Assembly: GCA_944326365.1 (NCBI GenBank) | Contig: CALVDR010000011.1 | Span: forward strand, 1 to 64,000 | DNA: 64,000 bases | Source of the DNA: an uncultured Bacteroidales bacterium | GTDB taxonomy: Bacteria > Bacteroidota > Bacteroidia > Bacteroidales > UBA932 | Direction of reading: 5' to 3' | Part shown: piece after piece, positions 34,191 through 44,027 of the stretch | Layout of the letters: every line of letters begins with the position of its first letter | How positions within the stretch are numbered: position 1 is the stretch's first letter | Notes under the pieces: generated by a model | The model's input: the letters and a program-made list of their open reading frames with translations, nothing else | Database searches by the model: none | Told to the model about the DNA's origin: nothing | Made by a program: the position numbers and the translations under genes

Positions 34191-35603
34191 ATGACACTTA
34201 TCAAATCTATTTCCGGAATCCGTGGAACCATAGGCGGCACTCCCGGAGAGGCTCTGACCCCGATCGACATCGTCAAATTCACTTATGCATACTGCGTCAA
34301 ACTGAGAGAACGCAGGCCGAAACCGTCAGGCGAACGCTACCGCGTGGTAGTCGGCAAAGATGCCAGGATTTCAGGAGAAATGGTGGAACAGCTCGTCTGC
34401 GGTTCCCTCATCGCCTGCGGCGTGGACGTGATCAAGGCCGGCTATGCATCCACTCCTACTACGGAAATGGCTGTCATATTCGAAAAGGCAGACGGAGGTA
34501 TCATACTGACAGCATCGCATAACCCGAAACAGTGGAATGCACTCAAACTCCTGAACGAGAAAGGGGAATTCCTGAATGCGGCTGAAGGCGCGGCCATTCT
34601 GGAATGCGCGGAACAGGAGGATTTCGATTTCGCCGATGTGGACTCTCTCGGTACAGTCATCGAGAAAGACTTCACTGATGCACATATAGATGCCGTCCTG
34701 GCTCTGGAAGCCGTGGACGTGGAGGCTGTGAAGAAGGCCGGCTTCAAGGTGGCCCTCGATGCGGTGAATTCCGTGGGAGGCATCATCATGCCGAAGCTCT
34801 TCGAAAGGCTCGGAGTGGAATGCGTCAAAGTGAATTGCGAACCTACCGGCCATTTCGCGCACAATCCGGAACCGCTTCCGGCAAACCTCGTGGAGCTCTG
34901 CGAGACAGTGGTCAAAGAAAAGGCGGACCTCGGAGTATCGGTAGACCCTGACGTGGACAGACTTGCCCTCATCTGTGAAAACGGACAGCCTTTCGGAGAA
35001 GAATACACATTGGTCAGCGTAGCTGACTATATCCTTTCACGCGAGAAAGGGAAAAAGGATCTCGCCACGTCTTCCAACCTCTCTTCTTCGAGAGCGCTCA
35101 GGGATGTCACTGAAAGCTATGGAGGAAAATATTATGCGGCAGCAGTAGGAGAAGTGAATGTGACTACGAAGATGAAGGAATGCGGAGCGATCATCGGCGG
35201 AGAAGGAAACGGAGGAGTCATCTACCCTGCCATTCACTACGGACGCGATGCCATCGTGGGCGCGGCTCTCTTCCTCACGAACCTGGCATACAAGAAGATG
35301 AAGGTATCCGAACTGCAGAAGACATATCCTCAGTACTATATCACCAAGAACCGCATAGACCTTTCCGACAAGTCCCTGATCGACAAGATCCTTTCGGAAA
35401 TGAAGAAGATCTATGCTTCCGAGGACATAAACGACATCGACGGAGTGAAGATCTCGTTCGAAAGCAGGAAGGAATGGGTACACCTGCGCAAGTCAAACAC
35501 GGAGCCTATCATCAGGATCTATGCGGAATCGGCTACCAGGGAATCCGCCGAGAAGCTGGCTTCTGAAATAAAGGCCATAGCGGAAAAAATCATAAAAGGC
35601 TGA
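34191..35603 (+). CDS. glmM: phosphoglucosamine mutase
   Basis: A 470-residue phosphohexomutase that makes glucosamine-1-phosphate for UDP-GlcNAc synthesis, feeding peptidoglycan and lipid A. TASHNPKQWNALK has the phosphoserine at S109. DPDVDRLAL is the metal loop, GGEGNGGVIYP the sugar-specificity loop (GEGNGG rather than GEES) and RKSNTEPIIRIY the phosphate-binding loop. It shares its stop/start with the next gene (TGATG, 1-bp overlap), so the two are co-translated. Confidence 0.93.
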   Translation: MTLIKSISGIRGTIGGTPGEALTPIDIVKFTYAYCVKLRERRPKPSGERYRVVVGKDARISGEMVEQLVCGSLIACGVDVIKAGYASTPTTEMAVIFEKADGGIILTASHNPKQWNALKLLNEKGEFLNAAEGAAILECAEQEDFDFADVDSLGTVIEKDFTDAHIDAVLALEAVDVEAVKKAGFKVALDAVNSVGGIIMPKLFERLGVECVKVNCEPTGHFAHNPEPLPANLVELCETVVKEKADLGVSVDPDVDRLALICENGQPFGEEYTLVSVADYILSREKGKKDLATSSNLSSSRALRDVTESYGGKYYAAAVGEVNVTTKMKECGAIIGGEGNGGVIYPAIHYGRDAIVGAALFLTNLAYKKMKVSELQKTYPQYYITKNRIDLSDKSLIDKILSEMKKIYASEDINDIDGVKISFESRKEWVHLRKSNTEPIIRIYAESATRESAEKLASEIKAIAEKIIKG

Positions 35604-36667
35604 TGTTTTCATTCAGGACTACCCCGCTCGAAGACCAGCTTGACAGGGCGCTGACCGACGGAAATGTCGGATGCTTCTGCACCCAGAACTGCTGGGATAC
35701 CGGACGGGAAAGATACATGACAGACATTTTTCGGGAGAGAGGGAACCTTCGGGCTGTATTCTCTCCCGAAAATTCCGAATTGTCCCCGGACGCAAGCCAT
35801 ATATGCGCAGATATCGGGCAAATCAGGGAACTCAATGCCATAGTAGTGGAGATTCAGGACGTGGGGACCAGGTACTTCGGCTACACCAGAGACGTGCTCA
35901 GGCTCATGAGACAACTGGCGGAACTGGAAGAATCCCCGGCACTGTACATAGTGGACCACAACAACCCCGCAGGTCGGGTCGTGGAAGGGACGATGCCGTC
36001 TTCCGATACGGAACCGGACATCCCCAAAACGGCACACAGGCACGGACTGACGCTCGGAGAACTGGCAAACCTCTACTATGCGGAAATTGGAGCCAGATTT
36101 CCGCTGCACATCATATCGGCACAGGCTACCGACTCCAACAGACAGCTGATGCCGTGGGCTATCTCCCCTGCTCCGGACATACCAGGTTTCTTCACATGCG
36201 AAATGTACAGCGGAGGGGGACTGTGGCTGAATACCAGCATCACGCCAGGTATAGGGACACCGCGGCCTTATGAATATTTCGGGGCACCGTTCATAAGGTA
36301 TGGCAGCGAAGGCCTGCCGCCAGCACCGCCGCAGGTAATGATGCGGCCATGTTCCTTCACTCCCGCCTTCGGGAAATATGCAGGAGAAAAATGCTTCGGC
36401 TATCAGATCATGCTGGAACCCGGGGCCGTGTACCACTCTCTGATGCACACTCTCCAGCTCATGAGATATTTCAGGGACAGGTATTCCGCATTCGGACTGG
36501 AACCGGACTTCAGGCTCAGGCTGGCAGACGACGTACTGCTTTCATATATCGAAGGCAGGACCGACTGGGCCGCCGCACGCGACCATATTAAGACAGAAGA
36601 ACAGAAATGGATAAGGAAGGCCAGGAAATTCTGCCTTTACGATGATCCCCCGTATCGCATCAAATGA
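35603..36667 (+). CDS. DUF1343 (NamZ-like) protein, no signal peptide
   Basis: A 354-residue member of the DUF1343 family, whose characterised member NamZ is an exo-beta-N-acetylmuramidase. Family blocks are visible: IVVEIQDVGTRYFGY, YIVDHNNPAGR, LWLNTSITPGIGTPRPYEYFGAP and GYQIML. The usual N-terminal FGPEHG motif reads FSPENS here (53-58), with His replaced by Asn, and the protein lacks a signal peptide although typical family members are exported. It is coupled to glmM by a 1-bp overlap, which suggests cytosolic MurNAc or amino-sugar recycling. Activity is uncertain because of the motif change. Confidence 0.8.
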   Translation: MFSFRTTPLEDQLDRALTDGNVGCFCTQNCWDTGRERYMTDIFRERGNLRAVFSPENSELSPDASHICADIGQIRELNAIVVEIQDVGTRYFGYTRDVLRLMRQLAELEESPALYIVDHNNPAGRVVEGTMPSSDTEPDIPKTAHRHGLTLGELANLYYAEIGARFPLHIISAQATDSNRQLMPWAISPAPDIPGFFTCEMYSGGGLWLNTSITPGIGTPRPYEYFGAPFIRYGSEGLPPAPPQVMMRPCSFTPAFGKYAGEKCFGYQIMLEPGAVYHSLMHTLQLMRYFRDRYSAFGLEPDFRLRLADDVLLSYIEGRTDWAAARDHIKTEEQKWIRKARKFCLYDDPPYRIK

Positions 36668-36678
36668 ACGCGGCAAGC

Positions 36679-37407
36679 TCATTTCATGCCACGTTCTTTT
36701 TTCAGATGCTCGTATGCTTCGTGAACTGCCCGGAATTTTTCCGCACCGGCCTTTTTCACATCCTCGCCGAGACCGTTAAGCTTGTCAGGGTGATATTTCA
36801 TAGCCATCTTTCTGTATGCCTTCTTGATTTCTTCATCGGTAGCGGATCTCTCAATACCCAATGCCCTGTATGCCCAGTCCGCATCAGTACTTTTAGTATA
36901 CGGTGCCCTGATAGCATCGAAATCCACGGACGAAACACCGAATATGGATGCTATCCTCTGAAGGATAGTCATTTCCGACTGGCAGACTTCCCCGTCCGCA
37001 TAAGCCACTTCGAAAAGCAGGTGCAGGAGTTCCAGTTTCGATGAATAATTCAGGTTCCTGCTGATCTGCCACGCAACTTGCGTCTCGTCTATGTCTTCCT
37101 GCAGGAGCCGGTTCAGGATATCCATGGCTTCATCGGTTCCGGATGCGCCGAAGTTCGCGTCCAGAATCTTCCGGGCCATTCCCATTTCCTCAGGCTTACG
37201 TACTCCGTCAGCCTTCACCACACATGCAAGCAGAACCAGAAAACTGATTTTGAAGTCGCCCGGCCTGGTCCTCCCGGATGAACGGTGTGCAGAGTCCGCA
37301 TCATCACCGCTGTCGATTACTGATCCTATAAGGAAACCTATCAATGCCCCTATCGGGCCTCCGAATGCCCAGCCTATACCGCCGCCGAGCCATTTTCCGT
37401 ATTTCAT
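36679..37407 (-). CDS. TerB/DnaJ-domain protein (DjlA-like)
   Basis: A 242-residue protein with a glycine-rich membrane segment ([21 protein letters not shown]) at the N-terminus. A TerB-like helical domain (about 50-165, [18 protein letters not shown] and [10 protein letters not shown]) follows, then a C-terminal J-domain with HPD in [10 protein letters not shown]. This is the DjlA-type architecture, a membrane-anchored co-chaperone of DnaK. The start at 37407 is preferred because GGA precedes it and the membrane segment starts immediately. A -7 box on the minus strand lies 31 bp upstream. Confidence 0.85.
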   Translation of the reverse strand: MKYGKWLGGGIGWAFGGPIGALIGFLIGSVIDSGDDADSAHRSSGRTRPGDFKISFLVLLACVVKADGVRKPEEMGMARKILDANFGASGTDEAMDILNRLLQEDIDETQVAWQISRNLNYSSKLELLHLLFEVAYADGEVCQSEMTILQRIASIFGVSSVDFDAIRAPYTKSTDADWAYRALGIERSATDEEIKKAYRKMAMKYHPDKLNGLGEDVKKAGAEKFRAVHEAYEHLKKERGMK

Positions 37408-37437
37408 AAAAATCCTTTTCAGTTTATCACCATTGCA

Positions 37438-37445
37438 CAAATCTA
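37438..37445 (-). promoter_or_regulatory. -7 box of the DjlA-like gene
   Basis: TAGATTTG on the minus strand matches TAnnTTTG. No TTTG -33 box is visible. A divergent plus-strand -7 box, TATCTTTG at 37633-37640, precedes the phosphoesterase gene. Confidence 0.45.
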
Positions 37446-37690
37446 AATGATTTATTTGAAAAACATATTCTTCAATGCATGTTTTATGCGTTGACTGTGA
37501 TTTTAGTGTCTGGTCCGCCTGTATGCAAACAGGGCAAAATACGGCAAACAAAGTTTCAATTCAATGTTGATTTTGAGCAGATTTAGTGTCAAATTTGTAC
37601 TGCAATACTCCACGGATGTTGAAAACATTTTCTATCTTTGCGGTGTCATCGCGACATCAAATGGACACGGCCGGATCAGGCTATCATATC

Positions 37691-38611
37691 ATGGACAGAA
37701 AAAGATTTTTACAGATATGCGGAATGCTCGTTCCGCTCGGCATGCTCGGGAGGCCGGAATGGCTCTGCGCCGCATCCGCAAAAAAGGAGAAAAAGGAAAG
37801 AAAGCACGGATTCACCTTTGCATTCTTAACTGACGTGCATCTCAAGCCACGCAATGAAGGGAACTGCGATGAGGGTCTCAGAAAAGCATTGGACGATGTA
37901 CGGAACAGGAATGTGGATTTCATTCTTTTCGGAGGCGACAATGTGGAAGCCAATTTCCACCTCGGAGCCGGACATGAACATGAAGTAGTGGATATGTACA
38001 CGAGATTCCGGAAGGCCGTCGACGAATCAGGCATTCCGGCATACTTTACCATAGGAAACCATGATACCTTCGACAGGTTTGAAGGAGAGGAGGACAAGAT
38101 CGGATACGGCTATTTCAGGAAATTCTGCGGTCCTGTCCGTCAGTCGTTCGACCACAAGGGCATACATTTCGTCACGCTGAACAGTCTGGTACCGGACAGC
38201 AAAGGCCGCTGGTCGGTAGGAGAAGAACAGAGGGAATGGCTGAAAAACGATCTGGACGCAGCAGGGAAAGACACACCGGTCATCATTGCCATGCATGTCC
38301 CGATGCTCTCGCTTTATTATCCGGTAGTGGACGGTATCTTCTCCGGAGCTGACATGGTGACCGACAGCAAAAAAGTATTCGACCTGCTGAAACAGTACAA
38401 TGTCAGGCTTGTGCTGCAGGGACACCAGCATATCCATGAAGAAATACAGGAAAGAGGCAGATGGTTCGTCACCGGAGGAGGCATCTGTGCCTCCTGGTGG
38501 TCCGGACCTCTTGCAGATACGGAAGAAGGCTACCTTCTCGTCCACGTCGGTGACGACGGAGATATTTCCTGGGAATACATCGACTACGGCTGGACCGCTG
38601 TCCTGCAATAA
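37691..38611 (+). CDS. calcineurin-like metallophosphoesterase
   Basis: A 306-residue exported phosphoesterase. The N-terminus MDRKRFLQICGMLVPLGMLG is signal-like with twin basic residues. Metal ligands are in FLTDVHLKP (D-x-H), LFGGDNVE (GD), IGNHDTF (GNHD), AMHVPM and GHQHIHEE (GHxH). Its substrate is not predictable. The start was placed at MDRKRF, which gives the signal segment, 51 bp after a TATCTTTG -7 box. Confidence 0.88.
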   Translation: MDRKRFLQICGMLVPLGMLGRPEWLCAASAKKEKKERKHGFTFAFLTDVHLKPRNEGNCDEGLRKALDDVRNRNVDFILFGGDNVEANFHLGAGHEHEVVDMYTRFRKAVDESGIPAYFTIGNHDTFDRFEGEEDKIGYGYFRKFCGPVRQSFDHKGIHFVTLNSLVPDSKGRWSVGEEQREWLKNDLDAAGKDTPVIIAMHVPMLSLYYPVVDGIFSGADMVTDSKKVFDLLKQYNVRLVLQGHQHIHEEIQERGRWFVTGGGICASWWSGPLADTEEGYLLVHVGDDGDISWEYIDYGWTAVLQ

Positions 38612-38641
38612 GACACCGCCTGCAGGCTTGCGAAAAACGGA

Positions 38642-38672
38642 TTTGGAAATTGAAAAATTATTTGTACCTTTG
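38642..38672 (+). promoter_or_regulatory. rpmE2 promoter (TTTG-N19-TACCTTTG)
   Basis: TTTG at 38642-38645 and TACCTTTG at 38665-38672, spaced by 19 bases, about 35 bp before the ATG. Confidence 0.8.
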
Positions 38673-38706
38673 CGCGCTGATTTAGTTAACTAAAATTTTT
38701 AAGGAA

Positions 38707-38955
38707 ATGAAAAAAGGAATTCATCCCGAAAACTACCGTCTTGTAGCTTTCAAGGATATGTCGAATGACGAGGTGTTCATCACCCGCTCTTGCGCAAACA
38801 CGAAGGAAACTCTCGAAGTCAACGGCGTAGAGTATCCGGTAGTAAAAGTCGAAATCTCCAACACATCCCACCCGTTCTATACAGGAAAGATGAAACTCGT
38901 GGACACGGCAGGACGCGTCGACAAATTCTATCAGAGATACAAGAAGAACAAATAA
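38707..38955 (+). CDS. rpmE2: 50S ribosomal protein L31 type B
   Basis: An 82-residue ribosomal protein: MKKGIHPENYRLVAFKDMS and SNTSHPFYTGKMK with a VDKFYQRYKKN end are diagnostic of L31. It lacks the CxxC zinc pairs of type A, so it is the zinc-independent (C-minus) type B, the usual form in this phylum. It has its own consensus promoter and a strong terminator, so it is a monocistronic unit. Confidence 0.97.
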   Translation: MKKGIHPENYRLVAFKDMSNDEVFITRSCANTKETLEVNGVEYPVVKVEISNTSHPFYTGKMKLVDTAGRVDKFYQRYKKNK

Positions 38956-38975
38956 ATCCCCGGACGGATTCATTT

Positions 38976-39023
38976 GCGGAACGAAAAAGGTGGTCTCATC
39001 AGAGATCACCTTTTTCGTTCCGC
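38976..39023. terminator. bidirectional terminator between rpmE2 and DPP
   Basis: 22-bp stem with one G-T pair, loop ATCA. The arms start GCGGAACGAAAAAGGTG and contain A5/T5 runs, so it can end transcription from both sides. It is located 20 bp past the rpmE2 stop and 17 bp past the end of the convergent peptidase gene. Confidence 0.9.
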
Positions 39024-39039
39024 ACTACAGAAGGCAGCC

Positions 39040-41100
39040 CTATCTCCCGCACAGATGTTCCAGCCAGAACCGGCGGTTTTCGTTCAGGAAGTGCTCCCCC
39101 TGATATCCCCTGTAGCCATGCATGCCGTCCGGATATACCATGAGTTCGAAACTTTTCCCTGCCTTCTGGAGCGCATTCACCAGCTGCAGTGTATTCTGGA
39201 AATGGACATTGTCATCACCTGTCCCGTGTGTCAGCTTCAGATAGACAGGCCGTACCCCGTCCGGTACGGACTCATCGGAGACCGGATATCTTTTCACATA
39301 TCTCAAAGCGCAGGCTGCGGCATATCCATCCGGATTCTCCTGAGGAGTACTCATATAGCGTTCGGTATAATGTGAATCATACAAGGCCCAGTCATAGACT
39401 CCCCCGCCGGCTATGCCGTAGTGAAAACTGTCCGGAGCCTGGAACAGCAGCATGGCAGTCATCGTACCTCCGAAAGAGAAACCCTCGACCCCGATCTTGT
39501 CGCCATCTACATACGGCAGGGACTTCATGTAATCAGCCCAGGCCACGAAATCCTGAATCTCGTATACGGTAAGCTGACGGTATATCATATCCAGAGCCTC
39601 CCGGCCGTTGTGACCTGCAGCCCTGCAATCTGCGGTGATCTGGATAATTCCATTCTCCGACCACCACTGATTCCTATCCGAAGGCGTGGACCATCTGTCC
39701 CAGACCAGAGGAATATCCGGACCGCCGTAAATATCGAAATGTACGGGATACTTCCGTGAAACATCGAAATCTTTAGGATATACTATAGAGGCAGGCAGAC
39801 GGAAACCGTCTTCAGTCTCCATATAGATGATCTCGGGCAGGGCATAATCGGAAGGATCGAAATCATCGCCGGCCATGTCAGCCACCACATGCCCTGTCGA
39901 AGCCGTTTCAGAAGTCTTGAAAACCGACACTTTCACCGGTGTCACGGAATTCGACCAGGAAGCGGCGAAATATTTCCCGTCAGGAGAAAAGACAGCCGAC
40001 AGGACATTGTAATCCGGATCCGTCAGTATCTTCACCCTGCCCTTTCTGTCCACCTTGTACACTGAAAGGCGGACCGTGGACTCATTGTTCGACGAGAAGA
40101 AGACTTCTCCGTCAGAAACATTCAGGATGGAAACATTCCAGAACTCGCCGTCCGTCAGCTGGCGGAATTCCCCGTCATAAGACAGGAAACACACCTGCTG
40201 CCAGCCTGAGTCCAGGCATCTGGCCATATAAAGGCCTTCAGAGGTGAAAACGGCACCTGATATCCAGTCCACCCATGTAGGACTCGTTTCCTGATAGACC
40301 AGAGTCTTGCTACCGTCCTCCACGGACACGCTGTAAAGTTCCAGAGACTGCTGCGAACGCGGCATTCTGGAAATGAAGAATGACCTGCTGTCAGGTCCCC
40401 AGAAAGGAGTCCCGAAATATTGGTCAGGGTTTTCGTCGAAATCCAGCCAGAGGACATCGGCTTCGACATCATCCGCCGGTGAAGCCATGAATGAGGACAC
40501 GTCAGCCACTCCGATCCTTACCGTCGGATTCGTCTCTCCAGCCTTAGGATATCTGGTCCTGTTCAGACTCCCGTCCTGCCCGAACGGGGAATATATCGGA
40601 AAAAGAGGGACTTCCGTATTGTCAAAACGGTAAAAACCTATTTTCCGGCTGTCAGGAGACCACCAGAATGCCTTGTATTCCGTAGCCCTGCCTAAAATCT
40701 CCTCATAATATACCCACGAAGCATATCCGTTCAGTATCAGGTCACTTCCATCCGATGTGATCCTGTGCTCTTTTCCTGTCGCTATGTCGATGACATACAA
40801 ATCATTCTCCCTCGTAAATGCTATCATGGACGAATCCGGAGAATATGTCATGTTGACAGCCCCGTCGGGCTTCAAAGGAAACTCAGCGTACTTTTCAGGG
40901 GCGGATACGCCGGAAATGGTCCTGCGGCTGAAGGCATTGAACGCGAAAGCGGTCGAGTCGGTATAGGTCCCGTCATAAGAGAATATCACCTCATCGTCAG
41001 ATATCCATTTCCAGGAACGTGGAATATCCGCGAAATCCGCGGCGGAAGCGGAGATTGTCATCAGAATGATGACAGGAATTGTCAGAAGTCCTTTTTTCAT
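39040..41100 (-). CDS. S9 family peptidase, dipeptidyl-peptidase IV-like
   Basis: A 686-residue secreted serine peptidase with an N-terminal signal (MKKGLLTIPVIILMTISASA). A beta-propeller domain (DPPIV_N, about 60-430) is followed by an alpha/beta-hydrolase domain. GFSFGG holds the nucleophile Ser, HGTGDDNVHFQN the Asp, and DGMHGY the His. The DPP-IV family releases Xaa-Pro dipeptides in the periplasm of Bacteroidetes, supporting protein use. Gene neighbours are unrelated (L31 convergent, helicase upstream 30 bp away). Confidence 0.9.
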   Translation of the reverse strand: MKKGLLTIPVIILMTISASAADFADIPRSWKWISDDEVIFSYDGTYTDSTAFAFNAFSRRTISGVSAPEKYAEFPLKPDGAVNMTYSPDSSMIAFTRENDLYVIDIATGKEHRITSDGSDLILNGYASWVYYEEILGRATEYKAFWWSPDSRKIGFYRFDNTEVPLFPIYSPFGQDGSLNRTRYPKAGETNPTVRIGVADVSSFMASPADDVEADVLWLDFDENPDQYFGTPFWGPDSRSFFISRMPRSQQSLELYSVSVEDGSKTLVYQETSPTWVDWISGAVFTSEGLYMARCLDSGWQQVCFLSYDGEFRQLTDGEFWNVSILNVSDGEVFFSSNNESTVRLSVYKVDRKGRVKILTDPDYNVLSAVFSPDGKYFAASWSNSVTPVKVSVFKTSETASTGHVVADMAGDDFDPSDYALPEIIYMETEDGFRLPASIVYPKDFDVSRKYPVHFDIYGGPDIPLVWDRWSTPSDRNQWWSENGIIQITADCRAAGHNGREALDMIYRQLTVYEIQDFVAWADYMKSLPYVDGDKIGVEGFSFGGTMTAMLLFQAPDSFHYGIAGGGVYDWALYDSHYTERYMSTPQENPDGYAAACALRYVKRYPVSDESVPDGVRPVYLKLTHGTGDDNVHFQNTLQLVNALQKAGKSFELMVYPDGMHGYRGYQGEHFLNENRRFWLEHLCGR

Positions 41101-41130
41101 ATCAGTCTTTTTTCTTGTAATCAGGTATTT

Positions 41131-42564
41131 TCATTGTACGAAGTACGAATCCTTGAAATTCACGAGATATACCTTTTCGGTACTTCGGGTCAGGGCGGTA
41201 TAGAGCCATTTCAGGTCATCCGGAAGCAGTTCGTCCTGCCAGAACGGATTGTCTATGAACACGCATTTCCACTGGCCTCCCTGAGACTTGTGACAAGTGA
41301 TGGCATTCGCGTATTTCAGCTGCAGGGCGTTGAAGTACTTGTCTTCGCGCACGGCCTCATACCGCTTTTTCTTCGTACGGATATGGGAATAATCCTCATT
41401 CACTCCGGTATACAGCATGTTCTGCTGTTCTGCAGTAAGCGCCGGACTCTCGGAGGTAAGCGTGTCGAGAATCACCGTGGCCGTGATCTCCTGGTCTCCG
41501 TAGTCAGGGAACGAAAGCCTGGCCCGTGCGAAATGCAGTCCGTACCTGTCCTCATAATGTGAAATGCTCTCCAGCGTCGCTATGTCTCCGTTCGCTATAT
41601 AGTCGACGTCTTTCAGGTCCTGGACGAACTGGTAGCAGTTCCTGACGATCATGAGCCTGTCCCCTTTCACCAGCATTTCCTCCTTGAACTGCACAGTGGA
41701 ACGGATGCCCAGATTGTACTTGATCGCACGCTTGTTCGAGCGGCAGACTATCACCGTTTCGTCGTCACCGTATCTGTCATAAGCATCGGAAAGCTTTTCT
41801 ATGAGTTCCGATCCCGAAATCCTTTCGATGTCATCATATCCTCTGAGGTCCATGGAAAGAACCGCTTCGTCAGCCTCAAAGCTCTCCAGCTTGCGGATTT
41901 CGCTGCGGATAGCAGTCGCATTATCCAGAATGCCCGAGCCTGAATGCTGACGGACCACCGTCACCATTTCAGTCCATACCGGATTCCCCAGCACTGACAC
42001 ATAGTCTTCCGACAATGCCGGACTGACATCCAGACCTACCGGAGGCAGCTGCGCCTTGTCTCCTATGAGTATGACCTTGTTGTCCGTCCCACGCCTTACA
42101 TACTCCATCAGATCAAGAAGCAGATTTCCGGAACCGAAAAGATTTGCCTGGCCTCCGCTGTCAACCCCAATGAGTGAAACTTCATCCACGAAATACACAG
42201 TATCCCGATCCTTGTTCGGACCTATCACGAATTCACCGAAGCCGGAGCCTGAAACTGATTTCTGACGATAAATATGCTTGTGTACTGTATAGGCCGGAGT
42301 ATGTGCGTATCCTGAAAGCACCTTGGCCGCACGGCCTGTAGGAGCCAGGAGCACGCAGTTCACTTTCAGGCTCTTGAGAAACGATATGGCAGCCGATACT
42401 GCCGTAGTCTTCCCTGTACCGGCATAACCGTTCACCACCATGATGTCGCTGTCATCACCGGAAAGGAAAGCTGCCAGTTTCCGGAACATGGTTTTCTGAC
42501 AGTCTGTCGGTTCATACTCCAAAGACTGCAGGAATCCGTCGAAAAGAAAATCAGCAGCTGCCAT
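41131..42564 (-). CDS. RecD/PIF1-like superfamily 1 DNA helicase
   Basis: A 477-residue ATPase. Walker A is VNGYAGTGKTTAVS, Walker B YFVDEVSLIG, motif III GDKAQLPPVG, and the C-terminal UvrD_C_2-like domain has ITCHKSQGGQW with LYTALTRSTEK (motif VI). This short RecD-like form lacks the N-terminal domain of RecD2. The start is set at MAAADFLFDGF at 42564; a longer frame continues upstream but only re-reads the trkH gene out of frame. The start overlaps the trkH stop by one base (TGATG), so it is co-translated with TrkH, an unusual pairing. Confidence 0.88.
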   Translation of the reverse strand: MAAADFLFDGFLQSLEYEPTDCQKTMFRKLAAFLSGDDSDIMVVNGYAGTGKTTAVSAAISFLKSLKVNCVLLAPTGRAAKVLSGYAHTPAYTVHKHIYRQKSVSGSGFGEFVIGPNKDRDTVYFVDEVSLIGVDSGGQANLFGSGNLLLDLMEYVRRGTDNKVILIGDKAQLPPVGLDVSPALSEDYVSVLGNPVWTEMVTVVRQHSGSGILDNATAIRSEIRKLESFEADEAVLSMDLRGYDDIERISGSELIEKLSDAYDRYGDDETVIVCRSNKRAIKYNLGIRSTVQFKEEMLVKGDRLMIVRNCYQFVQDLKDVDYIANGDIATLESISHYEDRYGLHFARARLSFPDYGDQEITATVILDTLTSESPALTAEQQNMLYTGVNEDYSHIRTKKKRYEAVREDKYFNALQLKYANAITCHKSQGGQWKCVFIDNPFWQDELLPDDLKWLYTALTRSTEKVYLVNFKDSYFVQ

Positions 42565-44015
42565 CACTTGCGTCTCCCGAAAATCAGAGAAAAGAATATG
42601 AAGACAGGATAAATCTCGAGACGGCCGAGAATCATATCCACAGTATATATGAACTTGGCTATTCCCAGCTGCGACGAATAATTCCCCATGGAGCTTATCG
42701 AATCCAGTGCCGGTCCTGCATTGCCCAGGGATGTAAGGGCGCCTGAGATGGCCTCCACCGTATCGACGCCGAAAAGTATCAGAAGCAGGAATGAAACAAG
42801 AAGGACCACCACATAGAAAACTATGTACAATATGGCCGCGAATGCGGCATCGTCTTTCAGAAAATGATTGCCTACCCTCAGCTGCATGATGGAAGACGGA
42901 TGCAGATTCTGCTTCACCTGCCTGCCTATGGCCTTGAAGGCTATGAGCATCCTGTCTGACTTGACACCTCCGGTAGTAGAACCGGAGCACCCGCACTGGA
43001 ACACGGCATACATGAGCAGGATGTTGGCGAAAACGGGCCACCCGGCATTGTCTGCCGTGGCAAATCCGGAAGTGGAAAGAAAACTCGCCACCTGGAATGT
43101 GGCATCCAGTGCAGCCTCTCCCCAGCTGTCATAAGTACCTGAAATCCTCAGAGACAGTGTCACCAGTACCGAAAGGAGAGCCAGGGTACCGAGGAAAAAC
43201 TTGACTACAGAATGTCTGAATGTCTTCAGCGAACGCGTGGCGAAAATCGCGAAAAGCAGACCGAAATGGATGGATGACAGCGTCATGAAGACTATGATGA
43301 TGATGTCTATCGCTGCAGAATCGAAATATGCTATGGAAGAATTCTTCGTACTGAAACCGCCTGTTGCCACTGTACTGAACGAATGGTTCAGGGCATCGAA
43401 GAAAGACATTCCGGCCAGCATCAGGAGCAGCGTCTCGGTCACGGCCAGGGCTACGTACACGAAAGCTATGACATGGACAGTCTTGATGGAACGGAAACGA
43501 TAGCCTTCCCTGGAAAGGGACGAGAGTTCGATATTCGTCAGCCTCATGCGGAAAGGGCTGGCGTCAGGAATGATCAGGAGCAGGAAGACCACTACACCCA
43601 AACCTCCGATGAAATGCGTGGACGATCTCCAGAACTGCAGGCTTTTCGGCAGCGCCTCCACATCCGTCAATATGGTGGAACCAGTGGTCGTATATCCCGA
43701 CACACTCTCGAACCATGCGTTGATCAGGGTGTACTCCCCTCCCCACAGGACATACGGCAGCATTCCGAATATAAACGACAGAAGCCAGGACAGGACGATG
43801 ATCATGAAACCGTCCTGAAGCGAGATGGCAGAAGCTTTCCTGACGAATATGAAAGGGAAGATACCTACTACGAACGTGATGATGAAGCTGATGGCCAGAG
43901 GCCCGAGCGCCGAATCCTTCCCGTTCACGACCGAAACTATCAGGGAAAAGAACATGAACAGCGCACTGATCAGCAGCGCCTGCCCGACATTCCTGGAAAT
44001 GACCTTGATATCCAT
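42564..44015 (-). CDS. trkH: Trk-type potassium uptake membrane subunit
   Basis: A 483-residue K+ channel-like transporter. The four selectivity-filter repeats are recognisable: GYTTTGSTIL, ATGGFSTKNS, CGCSGSTTGGVKSD and SLGNAGPALDS. About ten membrane helices surround them. The regulatory partner TrkA is encoded separately at 46.3 kb on the other strand. In this operon it follows an orphan membrane sensor-like gene (12-bp gap) and precedes the helicase with 1-bp overlap. Confidence 0.93.
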   Translation of the reverse strand: MDIKVISRNVGQALLISALFMFFSLIVSVVNGKDSALGPLAISFIITFVVGIFPFIFVRKASAISLQDGFMIIVLSWLLSFIFGMLPYVLWGGEYTLINAWFESVSGYTTTGSTILTDVEALPKSLQFWRSSTHFIGGLGVVVFLLLIIPDASPFRMRLTNIELSSLSREGYRFRSIKTVHVIAFVYVALAVTETLLLMLAGMSFFDALNHSFSTVATGGFSTKNSSIAYFDSAAIDIIIIVFMTLSSIHFGLLFAIFATRSLKTFRHSVVKFFLGTLALLSVLVTLSLRISGTYDSWGEAALDATFQVASFLSTSGFATADNAGWPVFANILLMYAVFQCGCSGSTTGGVKSDRMLIAFKAIGRQVKQNLHPSSIMQLRVGNHFLKDDAAFAAILYIVFYVVVLLVSFLLLILFGVDTVEAISGALTSLGNAGPALDSISSMGNYSSQLGIAKFIYTVDMILGRLEIYPVFIFFSLIFGRRK

Positions 44016-44027
44016 ACCGAAAACCTT

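Noticed and set aside
42565..43041. Upstream extension of the RecD-like frame by 159 codons
   Set aside because: It reads the trkH gene out of frame, has no family similarity, and the internal ATG at 42564 overlaps the trkH stop in the usual coupled way.
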